From assembly GCF_012726265.1 (NCBI RefSeq), contig NZ_JAASAG010000009.1, forward strand, positions 301,809-365,808: 64,000 bases of DNA, given 5' to 3'. The translations under genes were made by a program, and so were the position numbers. How positions within the stretch are numbered: the first letter of the stretch is position 1; each line of letters starts with the position of its first letter. Of this stretch, positions 35,090 to 42,967 are shown in pieces. The notes beneath the pieces were generated by a model. It had not been told where the DNA came from. It searched no databases and saw only the letters and a list, made by a program, of their open reading frames with translations. The DNA comes from Streptomyces sp. HNM0575. Its GTDB lineage: Bacteria; Actinomycetota; Actinomycetes; Streptomycetales; Streptomycetaceae.

Positions 35090-36120
35090 AGAAGATCGCC
35101 CGTGCGTGCCTGTACGAGGGGTACCTGCTGTGGCCGTACCGCAGGGGTGCCCTGAAGAACGCCCGGCGCTGGACCTTCGGCGGGGTCTATCCGCAGCGCT
35201 GTGCCGGGGTGCTGGGCGAGCCCTCGCGCATGCGCGCCGAGGTGCTGCTGCGCGGCGGGCCGGCGGCGAGGCTGACGGTGCACGTGCGGTTCCTGCACGT
35301 CGTGGACCGCCAGGTGTACCGCAACGGGCCGACCGGTCCCGTACCCGTCGACGAGCTGCGCGTCGAGGGCCACAGCCATCTGACGTGGCAGGAGGCGACC
35401 GAGCGGCGCTGGATCTGCCCTCCGTGGTCGCCGCGGCGCGGTCCGCGCACCACGACCGTCGACATCGCGGCGGGCGCCGACCGTGAGGCGCTGCGCGCGG
35501 AGTCCGGCAGCGTCGCGGGCACGCTGGTACGGAGCTGGCAGCGGCTGACGGGGAGCGTCCGGCTGACGTCCGTGCCCGTCACGGACACCGTGATGCGGGT
35601 GACAGCGGACATCGAGAACACCTCGCCGTGCCCGGTGCCGGCGGACGGTGGGCCGGGCGCGCGTGACGCGGCGGCGCCGTACGCCTTCGTCTCGACGCAC
35701 GTCGTGCTGCACACCGAGACCGGCGACTTCGTGTCGCTGACCGACCCGCCGGAGGAGCTGCGGGAGGCCGCGGCGGCCTGCGAGAACGTCGGCGTGTGGC
35801 CCGTGCTGGTGTCGGAGGACCCGCAGGCCGGGGTGCGCAGCCCGCACTACTCGTCGGAGGTGCTCTGCTCGCCGATCACGCTCTACGACTATCCGGCCGT
35901 CGCCCCCGAGTCCCCGGGCGACCTGTTCGACGGGGGCGAGATCGACCAGCTGCTGATCCTCAGCGTCCTCAGCCTGACCCCGCGCGAGCAGGAGGAGGCG
36001 CGGGCCAGCGACCCGCGGGCCCGGGAGATCCTGGACCGCTGCGCGTCCCTGGAACCCGAGGAGATGGCGGCGCTGCACGGCACGATCCGCGCATTCGGGC
36101 CGGTGGCGGAGATGCGATGA
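35077..36120 (+). CDS. Uncharacterised hydrogenase-operon protein, 347 aa
   Basis: I recognise no characterised domain. It starts DSVEKIARACLYEGYLLWPYRRGALKNARRWTFGG and continues as a soluble mixed protein with HLTWQEATERRWICPPWSP and VSTHVVLHTETGDFVSLTDPPEEL, then an acidic C-terminal half (DGGEIDQLLILSVLSLTPREQEEARASDPRAREILDRC). Overlaps the previous gene by 13 nt and the next by 4 nt. Orthologues appear, from my knowledge of these loci, to accompany group 1h hydrogenases. Possibly an assembly factor or structural partner. Confidence 0.68.
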   Translation: MDSVEKIARACLYEGYLLWPYRRGALKNARRWTFGGVYPQRCAGVLGEPSRMRAEVLLRGGPAARLTVHVRFLHVVDRQVYRNGPTGPVPVDELRVEGHSHLTWQEATERRWICPPWSPRRGPRTTTVDIAAGADREALRAESGSVAGTLVRSWQRLTGSVRLTSVPVTDTVMRVTADIENTSPCPVPADGGPGARDAAAPYAFVSTHVVLHTETGDFVSLTDPPEELREAAAACENVGVWPVLVSEDPQAGVRSPHYSSEVLCSPITLYDYPAVAPESPGDLFDGGEIDQLLILSVLSLTPREQEEARASDPRAREILDRCASLEPEEMAALHGTIRAFGPVAEMR

Positions 36121-37034
36121 GCACGGGCGAGGGGCTGAGCGCCGAAGGGCCGAGGGACGAAGGGCCGGGAGGCGAAGGGCCGATGGTGGACGGGCCGATG
36201 GGCGACGGGAGCACGCAGCAGGAGCGGTCGGTGGTCGCCGGGGGCGCACGGATCGGCCGCGGCAGCCGGGTGCGGCTGCGTCCCGGGCGGTCCGCGGACG
36301 TTCTCGATCTGGCGCTCACGGGACGCACGGCGGAGGTCGCCGCCGTCGAGGAGGACCTGGAGGGCCGGGTACAGGTGGTGGTCACGGTCGACGGGGACGA
36401 GGGGCGGGACTTCCGCACGGGCCTGGGCCACCGGTTCTTCTTCACTCCCGAAGAGGTGGAGCCCGTCGGGGAGGGCCCGTCCGGGCCCCGCATCCTCGTG
36501 GCAGGCATCGGGAACATGTTCATGGCCGACGACGCCTTCGGGCCGGAGGTGGTCGCGGCCATGCGCGGCCGCAGCCTCCCGGAGGGCGTGCACATCGCCG
36601 ACTTCGGGATCCGCGGCATGGACCTCGCCTACCGGCTGCTGGACGGTTACGACGTGGCCGTACTCGTCGACGCGGCGCCGCGCGGCAAGGAGCCCGGCAC
36701 GCTCCAGCTCATCGACCCGGGGCCGCTGCCCGCCGCGCCCCCCGGACCCGCGGAGCGCGTACTGCCGCAGGCGCACGGCATGGACCCGGTGCAGGTGCTG
36801 GCGCTCGCGCGGCACCTCGGCGAGGGGACCGGAGCGCCGCAGCCGCTGCCGCGCGTGCTCGTACTGGGCTGTGAACCGTCCGTACGGATGCGGGGCGACG
36901 AGCCGGACGTGGTGGTCGGGCTGAGCGGGCCGGTACGGGAAGCGGTGGCGCGGGCCGCGGACATGCTGGAGTCCCTCACCGGCGAGCTGCTGTGCGACCC
37001 GCAACGCGACCTGAGCAGCCCCGCCCTGCGATAG
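36117..37034 (+). CDS. Hydrogenase maturation protease with extra N-terminal domain
   Basis: A 305-residue protein. Residues ~120-290 are a HyaD/HybD-type endopeptidase that cleaves the large-subunit C-terminal peptide: ILVAGIGNMFMADDAFGPEVV, ADFGIRGMDLAYRLLDGYDVAVLVDA and QAHGMDPVQVL, with the three expected metal-sensing residues (Asp, Asp, His). Typical members are ~160 aa. Here residues ~40-118 form an additional small domain (GSRVRLRPG..VLDLALTGRTAEVAAVEEDLEGRVQVVVTVDGDEG, SH3-like pattern) after a low-complexity start. It is the last clear gene of the hhy operon. Confidence 0.85.
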   Translation: MSTGEGLSAEGPRDEGPGGEGPMVDGPMGDGSTQQERSVVAGGARIGRGSRVRLRPGRSADVLDLALTGRTAEVAAVEEDLEGRVQVVVTVDGDEGRDFRTGLGHRFFFTPEEVEPVGEGPSGPRILVAGIGNMFMADDAFGPEVVAAMRGRSLPEGVHIADFGIRGMDLAYRLLDGYDVAVLVDAAPRGKEPGTLQLIDPGPLPAAPPGPAERVLPQAHGMDPVQVLALARHLGEGTGAPQPLPRVLVLGCEPSVRMRGDEPDVVVGLSGPVREAVARAADMLESLTGELLCDPQRDLSSPALR

Positions 37035-37114
37035 CGAGGGGCGGGACGGCGCCGCGGCGGGCCTCGCAGGCGGAACCCGAGGCGGAACCGGAGGCGGGGA
37101 AGGAGGTGAGGCAC

Positions 37115-37246
37115 ATGAGGAAAGGGATCTTCGTCCCGGCGGTCGCGGTACGCGTCGCCGTCGGTGCCGTGGTCGTCATGGCGGCTGCGATGGCCGCGGT
37201 CAGCGCTCCGGACGCGGTGCGCTACTTCAAGATGAAGACGATGTAG
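37115..37246 (+). CDS. DUF6893-like small membrane protein, 43 aa
   Basis: A 43-residue protein with a short basic start (MRKGIF), one hydrophobic helix (residues ~7-29) and the C-terminal DAVRYFKMKTM, which matches the RYxKxxxM ending of the small actinobacterial proteins I know as DUF6893. A strong Shine-Dalgarno AAGGAGGTG lies 8 nt before the ATG. It follows the maturation protease by 80 nt in the same direction and may belong to the hydrogenase operon. Confidence 0.65.
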   Translation: MRKGIFVPAVAVRVAVGAVVVMAAAMAAVSAPDAVRYFKMKTM

Positions 37247-37270
37247 GAGCGGGGTGCCGGGGGCGGCCCG

Positions 37271-38047
37271 TCACCTCTCGCGGGAGTGCACGGTGAACAG
37301 GCCGCCCTCGGGGTCGAAGAGGCCCGCGGAGCGCCCGAAGGGATTGTCCGCGGGGCTCGTGGCGATGGCGCCGCCCGCCGCCACCGCCGTCTTCGCGGCG
37401 TCGTCGACGTCGTCCACGGAGAACGAGGTGTTCCAGCGGGGGCGGATGTGCGGGTCGGGCGCCGATTCGATCGCGCCGCCGCGGATGGTGGCCACGGTCC
37501 GGCCGTCGACCCGCACGATCACCGCCTCGTACTGGTAGTCCACCTCGCAACGTCCGGTGTCGGACGCCCAGTCGAAGACCTCCGCGTAGAAGATGGCCGC
37601 CGCGAACGCGTCCCTTGTGCGCAGCTCCAGCCGTGCCGGCAGGTCGCGGGTCGCGGCGTCCCAGCTGGAGAGCACCGCGCCCTCCCAGAACCCGAACGTC
37701 GCCCCGGCGAGGTCCGCCGCGAGTGCGGTACGGCCCTCGCCCATGCGGATCGGGCCGACGGCCACGGTGGCGCTCCGCTCGCGTACGCGGGCCGCCGTGG
37801 TGTTCGCGTCCGGCACGGCGAAGAACGGGGTCCACTGCACGGCCACGCCCATCGTGCGGGCGATGGCGCCCAGTCCGGCCACGGGCACCCCCTCCGCGTA
37901 GGCGACGCTGAACTCCTCGCCGATGCTGCCCGGCCGGAAGGACCAGCCCAGCACCTCTCCGTAGAAGCGCTGGGCGCTCTCCAGATCGCCGGTCGCCAGG
38001 CTCACCCAGCAGGGCGCGCCGTCGACCGGGGGCGCCTCTTGGGCCAT
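37271..38047 (-). CDS. VOC (glyoxalase/bleomycin-resistance) family protein
   Basis: A 258-residue protein with two vicinal-oxygen-chelate modules. Module 1 (about 10-120) has CWVSLATGDLESAQRFYGEVLGW; module 2 (about 135-255) has ELRTRDAFAAAIFYAEVFDW and AAGLFDPEGGLFTVH-type ending. This is the common SCO-type tandem VOC protein of Streptomyces, with unknown substrate. It converges on the hydrogenase operon. Confidence 0.82.
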   Translation of the reverse strand: MAQEAPPVDGAPCWVSLATGDLESAQRFYGEVLGWSFRPGSIGEEFSVAYAEGVPVAGLGAIARTMGVAVQWTPFFAVPDANTTAARVRERSATVAVGPIRMGEGRTALAADLAGATFGFWEGAVLSSWDAATRDLPARLELRTRDAFAAAIFYAEVFDWASDTGRCEVDYQYEAVIVRVDGRTVATIRGGAIESAPDPHIRPRWNTSFSVDDVDDAAKTAVAAGGAIATSPADNPFGRSAGLFDPEGGLFTVHSRER

Positions 38048-38082
38048 GCCCGTTCTCCTCGCCGTACCGGCCGCGAACCCGA

Positions 38083-38415
38083 TCAGCGGCCCAGAGCCTT
38101 CTGGAGCTGGCGCTTGTTCATCGAGGAGCGGCCCTCGATGCCGCGCTGCCGGGCCTCGTTGTAGAGCTGGTCGCGGGTGGGGCCGCCCTGGGGGCCCATG
38201 CCCCTGCCGGAGCGGGTGCCGCCGCGGGCCGCGGCCGACTTGCCCCTGGTGGACGTGCGGCTGGCACGGTCCGCCTCGCCCGTACGGGCACGCTCCTTGT
38301 TGACCGTTCGGGAGGCGATCTCCTCGGCGCGGCCCTTGGAGGCTCCGCGCTGCTCGGCGCCTTGCTTGATGTGCTCGTACTGCCGCTCACGCTTGGCGTT
38401 CGAACCAGCAGGCAT
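38083..38415 (-). CDS. Small basic Rho-N/SAP-like protein (plasmid-stabilisation annotation)
   Basis: A 110-residue, highly basic protein. The N-terminal part MPAGSNAKRERQYEHIKQG and IASRTVNKERARTGEA match a widespread actinobacterial family often labelled plasmid stabilisation protein. The C-terminal ~32 residues (TRDQLYNEARQRGIEGRSSM..RQLQKAL) resemble a Rho N-terminal/SAP-like nucleic-acid-binding helix-extended-loop-helix. The middle is low-complexity. It probably binds nucleic acid; the stabilisation label is not supported by sequence. Confidence 0.7.
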   Translation of the reverse strand: MPAGSNAKRERQYEHIKQGAEQRGASKGRAEEIASRTVNKERARTGEADRASRTSTRGKSAAARGGTRSGRGMGPQGGPTRDQLYNEARQRGIEGRSSMNKRQLQKALGR

Positions 38416-38584
38416 GACTCCTCCTGTTTCGCGTTTCGCGTTGGAATCAGTGCCCCGGTTACCCCCCGGCCCGGGTTGCTAACAACTGCACGCGAAACGG
38501 ATCGGACGCTCCAGGCGTGGTTCAGACGTGCTCCAGGCGTGCTCGGGGGCGCGCTCCGGGCGCCGCGAGGAGGCGGGCGGCGGG

Positions 38585-39403
38585 TCAGGGCTTGCGCGCG
38601 ACGGCGCCGTAGCAGGCCGCCTCGGCGTCGGTGACCTGGGTGAGGTCGTGCTCGGGGTCGGGACGCCAGCGGTGGGTGACGGTGACGCCCGGGTCGAGCA
38701 GCTCCCAGCCGTCGAAGAAGCGCGTGAACTCCTCGCGCGTACGCGCCTGTACGGGAGTGCCCGCCGCCTCGTAGGCCTTGAGGGCACGCGCCAGACCCGC
38801 GGAGTCGAAGTCCGGCGTGACGTGGCTGACCGTGAGGGTGCTGCCCGGGGGCAGAGCGTCCTTGAGGCGCTCGACGACGGCGTGCGCGGTGCGGTCGCCG
38901 GGCACGAAGTGCAGGAGCGCTATGAGGCTGAGGGCGACGGGGCGGCTCATGTCGAGGGTGGCGCGCACCTCCGGGGAGGCCAGCAGCGCCTCGGGGTCCC
39001 GGGCGTCGCACTGGGAGTAGGCGGTGCGGCCCTCGGGGCTGCTGCGCAGCAGGGCGTGTGCGTGGGTGAGGACGATCGGGTCGTTGTCGGTGTAGACGAC
39101 GCGGGCGTCGGGCGCGGTCCGCTGGGCGATCTCGTGCAGGTTGGGCGAGGTGGGGATGCCGGTGCCGACGTCGAGGAACTGCCGCATTCCCAGCTGTGCC
39201 AGATGCCGCACGGAGCGGTGCATGAACTGCCGGTTGGCCCGTGCGGCCACCAGCACCTGCGGGAATGCGGCCATGGCCTTGCCGGCGCTCTCGCGGTCGG
39301 CGGGGAAGTTGGTCGTGCCGCCGAGGAAGTAGTCGTACATCCTCGCCGAATGGGCCCTGTCCAGCTCCAGGTCCAGATCCACTGCGCCTTCGTCGACGGC
39401 CAC
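38585..39403 (-). CDS. SAM-dependent methyltransferase (DUF574 / Methyltransf_19)
   Basis: A 272-residue member of the large Streptomyces DUF574 methyltransferase family: RAHSARMYDYFLGGTTNFPADRE, the SAM-binding region FLDVGTGIPTSPNLHEIA, VVYTDNDPIVLTHAHALL and VSHVTPDFD. GTG 39403 gives the expected N-terminus. Members are often located next to bld/whi-type regulators; the substrate is unknown. It is divergent from the sigma-factor-like gene. Confidence 0.85.
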   Translation of the reverse strand: MAVDEGAVDLDLELDRAHSARMYDYFLGGTTNFPADRESAGKAMAAFPQVLVAARANRQFMHRSVRHLAQLGMRQFLDVGTGIPTSPNLHEIAQRTAPDARVVYTDNDPIVLTHAHALLRSSPEGRTAYSQCDARDPEALLASPEVRATLDMSRPVALSLIALLHFVPGDRTAHAVVERLKDALPPGSTLTVSHVTPDFDSAGLARALKAYEAAGTPVQARTREEFTRFFDGWELLDPGVTVTHRWRPDPEHDLTQVTDAEAACYGAVARKP

Positions 39404-39787
39404 AGGTTTCCGCCTTTCTCCCGTTTCCTCGCCACCTGCCCGTGCCAGGCAGCTATCGTGCGCCACTCGGGCGAAATTGCCCAGGGCACATGGGAGTTGA
39501 GGGCAGGACCGGCCACACGGTGGCGCGAAGACGCCTGTCAGGACGCCTCGGAAGGCGACGCGGGCGGCGGCCGGCGGCTGGGGCCGCACGCGGGGCCGGG
39601 AGTCCGGAAGCCGACGAGGAAGCCGGAGCGGAAGCCGAGGGCGGGCGGCCGGAAAGGTGCACGTCCGCGAGGGCCCGGTAGCGGGACTTTCACTCTGTGT
39701 AGTAGTTTGGCCGGACTTTCGCGTACACGGGCATCGACTGCCTGTTCGCGCCTTCTGACCTGTGTTCTCCCATGAGAGGGCTCCTCG
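39404..39787. other. Divergent intergenic region upstream of sigma-factor-like gene
   Basis: 384 nt without a trusted gene. The right-hand part (39680-39770) is less G/C-rich and contains TAGTTT (39705-39710) and CGTACACGG, possible promoter elements, but I cannot pair them into a convincing promoter. GAGAGGGCTCC before 39788 is a weak ribosome-binding site. Confidence 0.35.
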
Positions 39788-40414
39788 ATGAGCGCCGAGG
39801 ACCATCAGCCGCCGCGCCCCGGGGCCGGTGCGGGAATCGCGGCGGACGCCGCCGTGGACCCGTCGCAGGACAGCGTCCGCCGAAGGCTGCTGCTCTCGTT
39901 CGACGCCTTCGACGCCTCCCACCACCGGCTGTGGCTTCGTTACGCGCACACCCAGGCCGGAAACCGTCAGGCCGCGGAGCGCATCGTCGAGGACGCGTGC
40001 CGCCACCTGCTGGACCACTGGGAGCACGCGCTGCGCCAGGAGTCGCTCACCGGATACGCCTGGACGGTGCTGAAGGAGCATGTCGCCGACTGGCTCGGCG
40101 AGCGGGGACTGCGGCCGCGGCTGGCCGAGACCGCGGCCTTCCACGCGGCCGTGCAGAAGGCGCTGCTGCACGAGCTGCGGGACGAATTCGCCGTGCTGGA
40201 GGGCGAGATCGGGCTGTACGCGGCGATCGGGCGTCTCCCGGAGCGGCAGTACGACGTGATGGTGCTGCGGTACGTGCTGGGCTGCTCGGAGGAGGAGGTC
40301 GCCGGCTTTCTCGGTTTCGAGACGGCCTCGGTGCGCTCCCACATACGCTATGCGAAACGGAAGCTCGCCCGTGAGCTGCGTACGGCGCCCGGGCCAGGCA
40401 CTGGGGACGGCTGA
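39788..40414 (+). CDS. Sigma-70-family (ECF-like) factor
   Basis: A 208-residue protein with a degenerate region 2 (RRRLLLSFDAFDASHHRLWLRYAHTQAGNRQAAERIVEDACRHLLDHW) and a region 4 HTH (LYAAIGRLPERQYDVMVLRYVLGCSEEEVAGFLGFETASVRSHIRYAKRKLARELR). The region 4 sequence is clearly sigma-like. The downstream 275-residue protein shares a TGATG junction (1-nt overlap), so the two are translationally coupled. It is likely an alternative sigma factor or DNA-binding relative. Confidence 0.78.
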   Translation: MSAEDHQPPRPGAGAGIAADAAVDPSQDSVRRRLLLSFDAFDASHHRLWLRYAHTQAGNRQAAERIVEDACRHLLDHWEHALRQESLTGYAWTVLKEHVADWLGERGLRPRLAETAAFHAAVQKALLHELRDEFAVLEGEIGLYAAIGRLPERQYDVMVLRYVLGCSEEEVAGFLGFETASVRSHIRYAKRKLARELRTAPGPGTGDG

Positions 40415-41241
40415 TGCGGGGGAGGTACGAACACCGCACCATCGACGCGCTGTTGAGCGACGCGGAGGTGCTGGCCGAGGACTACGACGACCGCGACGTG
40501 GACGCGGTGCGCCGGCGACTGCTGGCGTCCGGGGAGTCCGGCGGTCCGGTCGGCGCCGCGCACGCGTCATCCGGTGCATCGCCTGCATCCGGTGCATCGG
40601 CTGTGCCGGGCGCGCGGGACGTGCGGGATGAGCCGTCGGGCCCGTATGTGTCACCGGCCCCGGCACACAGGGGAGTACGTGCGCGGCATTACCCGACGGA
40701 GTGCGAACAGGCCGCGCACGACCTGAACTTGGCCGTGAGCCTCGTCGTCAACGCCCCCGGTGCGGCCGACGGTCTCGCCGGACTCGTCGACGACCAGGAG
40801 TCCATCGCTCCGGAGGGCGCACTGGTCTTCGGCTGTCTGCTCCATCTGGCGCGCTACCGCGAAGCGGCGCAGTTCTGGTGGCAGTTCGCCGCCGGCGGCG
40901 GTTGCCGGACCGCCGCCTTCTGTCTGTGTCTGCACCACCGGCGGCACGGCGAGTTCCGGGACGCCGACTACTGGCGCGGGCAGTCGGCGGGGCTGGCGCA
41001 GCGCGCCCGTACGCCGGGTGCCGCGCTCCCCCGCCGTCAGCAGCGGCCGTACGCGCGGCCCCTCCTGCCGGACAGGGTGCGGCACGGGCTGCTGAGCGAG
41101 TGCCAGGGGGGCGGGCGTCCGCGGCTGCCGCATGCGCTGGAGGCCGTCATCCACCGGCTTCCGGTGCTGGGCGACGACGAGGACTTCGGTGAGATCCCGC
41201 AGCCCGCCGAGGACTTGGCGGGGCATCTGACCGCGCAGTGA
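40414..41241 (+). CDS. Uncharacterised partner of the sigma-factor-like gene, 275 aa
   Basis: I recognise no domain. Residues 1-30 (TIDALLSDAEVLAEDYDDRDVDAVRRRLL) form a charged helix; residues ~35-85 are low-complexity; residues ~95-185 look like a helical repeat module (YPTECEQAAHDLNLAVSLVVNAPGAADGL, GALVFGCLLHLARYREAAQFWWQFAAGGG, AAFCLCLHHRRHGEFRDADYW). No transmembrane segment, so it is not a classic membrane anti-sigma factor. Coupling suggests it regulates or assists the upstream sigma factor. Confidence 0.6.
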   Translation: MRGRYEHRTIDALLSDAEVLAEDYDDRDVDAVRRRLLASGESGGPVGAAHASSGASPASGASAVPGARDVRDEPSGPYVSPAPAHRGVRARHYPTECEQAAHDLNLAVSLVVNAPGAADGLAGLVDDQESIAPEGALVFGCLLHLARYREAAQFWWQFAAGGGCRTAAFCLCLHHRRHGEFRDADYWRGQSAGLAQRARTPGAALPRRQQRPYARPLLPDRVRHGLLSECQGGGRPRLPHALEAVIHRLPVLGDDEDFGEIPQPAEDLAGHLTAQ

Positions 41242-41572
41242 CGACGGCCGGGCCCCAGTGTGCCGTCGATCGTGGTCGATCTTGACGGATCAGCGCGTGC
41301 GGGCCGGACTCTGCGGCCAGGCTCTGCGGGCCTTGCGGGCCGGACTTGTGCGCCGGACTTGTGCGCCGGACTTTGTTAGCCCGGCCCGGTCACGGTGGGC
41401 GGTGGCCGGCGCCCTCTGCCGACCGGAGGCCGGGAGTACACCGGCCGCGAACACCCGGCCGCGCCACGCCCGTTCGGGACGCGGCGCGGCTGCTGTTACG
41501 ACTGCGGGGCGGCGGGCCGGGCCGCGCCCGGCCGCGCGGTCGGCTTGCTTCGCTTGCTTCCGCGCCGGCTGC
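41242..41572. other. Gene-free stretch before the gas-vesicle locus end
   Basis: 331 nt with no trusted gene. A direct repeat of CGCCGGACTTGTG-like units occurs at about 41343-41375. At 41567-41582 a 6-bp hairpin CGGCTG-CTTA-CAGCCG overlaps the stop codon of the minus-strand 141-residue gene and may help terminate that operon. Confidence 0.4.
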
Positions 41573-41998
41573 TTACAGCCGTCCCCCGGTGAACCGGGTG
41601 AAGGGCCCGGTCTTGCGCTTCACCGAGTAGCGGCCGGCGGCGAATGACGCGGCGACCGCGGTGATCGCCCCCGAACCGAGACCGGCTGCGACGCCCTTGC
41701 GGTTCTTCACGACCGTCCATGTCGCGCTCGCGGCGGTCGCCGCGGTGCTGGACGCGGAGGCGAGCTTCTGGCGCCCGGCTTCGGCGCTCCTGCTCGCGAC
41801 GTATCCGGCACGCCTGGTGGCGCCGCCGAGGCTCCTGCCGCTCTCCTCCACGGCGTCGCCGACGGAGTGCGTGGCCGAACCGGCCTTCGTCGCGGCCTTG
41901 TTGACGCCGCGGTCGGCCTTCTCCGCAGCCGCGGCGGGCTTCTTCGTGCTGTTCGCGGCCTTACCCGCGGTGCTTGAGGTCTTGCCGTTCTCAGTCAT
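41573..41998 (-). CDS. Gas-vesicle-locus-associated membrane protein, 141 aa
   Basis: A 141-residue Ala/Ser/Lys-rich protein. Residues 1-60 are a basic, disordered-looking stretch; residues ~105-125 (GVAAGLGSGAITAVAASFAAG) form a glycine-zipper hydrophobic segment, followed by RYSVKRKTGPF. ATG 41998 is preferred over one 36 nt upstream because it starts MTENGKTSS. I do not know the family. It lies 91 nt after gvpK on the same strand, so it may be the last gene of the gas-vesicle operon. Confidence 0.6.
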   Translation of the reverse strand: MTENGKTSSTAGKAANSTKKPAAAAEKADRGVNKAATKAGSATHSVGDAVEESGRSLGGATRRAGYVASRSAEAGRQKLASASSTAATAASATWTVVKNRKGVAAGLGSGAITAVAASFAAGRYSVKRKTGPFTRFTGGRL

Positions 41999-42088
41999 AG
42001 CTGACGAGTTGCCGTGTGTGGCGGCTTGAAACATTCGGTGTGCGGAAGGTGGACGCCGCGGAAGGGCTCGGCAAAGCGGCCGGAGGTG

Positions 42089-42586
42089 TCAGCCGTCCTG
42101 GCGCGGCAGCAGCGAACCCAGCGGTCCCAGATCGAGGTTGAGGTCCTCCATCGTCAGCCCGTACCGCTCGCACAGCTCGTTCATGCGGTCGTGGAGGATC
42201 ATCAGCGTCATGCCGATCCGCTCCTCCTGGTCCTCGCTGAGGTCGCCCTGGTCGACCCGGTTGAGGGCGGTGCGCTCCATGAGCTGACGCAGCAACTCCA
42301 CGATGGTCAGGACGAGTTTCATCAGATCGCGTTCGACTGTGTCCGGGTCCGTGCGCAGCCGCTGGGCCAGCCTGCCGTTCCCGCGGGAGTCCGCCTCGTC
42401 CGGGCCGGCGGGCAGCAGGTCGAAGGCGCGGGCCGCCGAACGGGCCACGTCATCAAGGCGGATGCCGCCGTCGGCCGCCCCGCCGCCGGCCTCGCCGCCG
42501 TTCCCGGCGTGCCGCTCGGAGCGCTGCCCGGAGTGCCCCTCCGGGTGACGCTCGGGTCCGTGTCCTTCTCGGAGTTCGTCGGTCAT
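42089..42586 (-). CDS. gvpK: Gas vesicle protein GvpK
   Basis: A 165-residue GvpK. The conserved part (about residues 48-165) reads PDTVERDLMKLVLTIVELLRQLMERTALNRVDQGDLSEDQEERIG and LHDRMNELCERYGLTMEDLNLDLGPLGSLL. The first ~40 residues are a charged disordered extension. GvpK is an accessory protein needed for gas-vesicle assembly. Order here is gvpO-A-F-G-Y-Z-J-L-S-K in the minus direction. Confidence 0.9.
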   Translation of the reverse strand: MTDELREGHGPERHPEGHSGQRSERHAGNGGEAGGGAADGGIRLDDVARSAARAFDLLPAGPDEADSRGNGRLAQRLRTDPDTVERDLMKLVLTIVELLRQLMERTALNRVDQGDLSEDQEERIGMTLMILHDRMNELCERYGLTMEDLNLDLGPLGSLLPRQDG

Positions 42587-42661
42587 TTCCGGCCGCCTGT
42601 ACGTGTCCTGACTCTGCTCACCGTTCCTGACTGCTCGCCGTGCTCACTGCGCTCGCCGTAC

Positions 42662-42967
42662 TCACCAGGGCGCCGGATCGTCCGCCGTGACGGAATGTAT
42701 GACGGCACGCAGATTGATGCGCACCAGATCGACGTCCGCGATGGAGAGCACGAGATCGCCCGTCAGCACGGCTCCGCCCGACAGCAGCCTGTCCAGCAGG
42801 TCGATGAGCGCGACCTGGCGGCCGGCGAGCCCGTTCTCCTCCGCGACGCCCTCGGGGAACCCGTCGGCGAAGCCCTGCGCGAAGCCGTGTGCGGACCCCT
42901 GCGCGAGGCCGTGCGGGAAACCGTCTGCGTGCGGTCCGGATCCCGTGGTCCGCGGTTCAGTTGCCAT
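42662..42967 (-). CDS. gvpS: Gas vesicle structural-type protein GvpS
   Basis: A 101-residue member of the GvpA/J/M/S family: RQVALIDLLDRLLSGGAVLTGDLVLSIADVDLVRINLRAVI. It is a short variant with an unusual ~45-residue N-terminal extension containing G-F/H-A repeats. Its start overlaps the gvpL stop by 11 nt. It is thought to form or nucleate the vesicle wall tips. Confidence 0.88.
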   Translation of the reverse strand: MATEPRTTGSGPHADGFPHGLAQGSAHGFAQGFADGFPEGVAEENGLAGRQVALIDLLDRLLSGGAVLTGDLVLSIADVDLVRINLRAVIHSVTADDPAPW

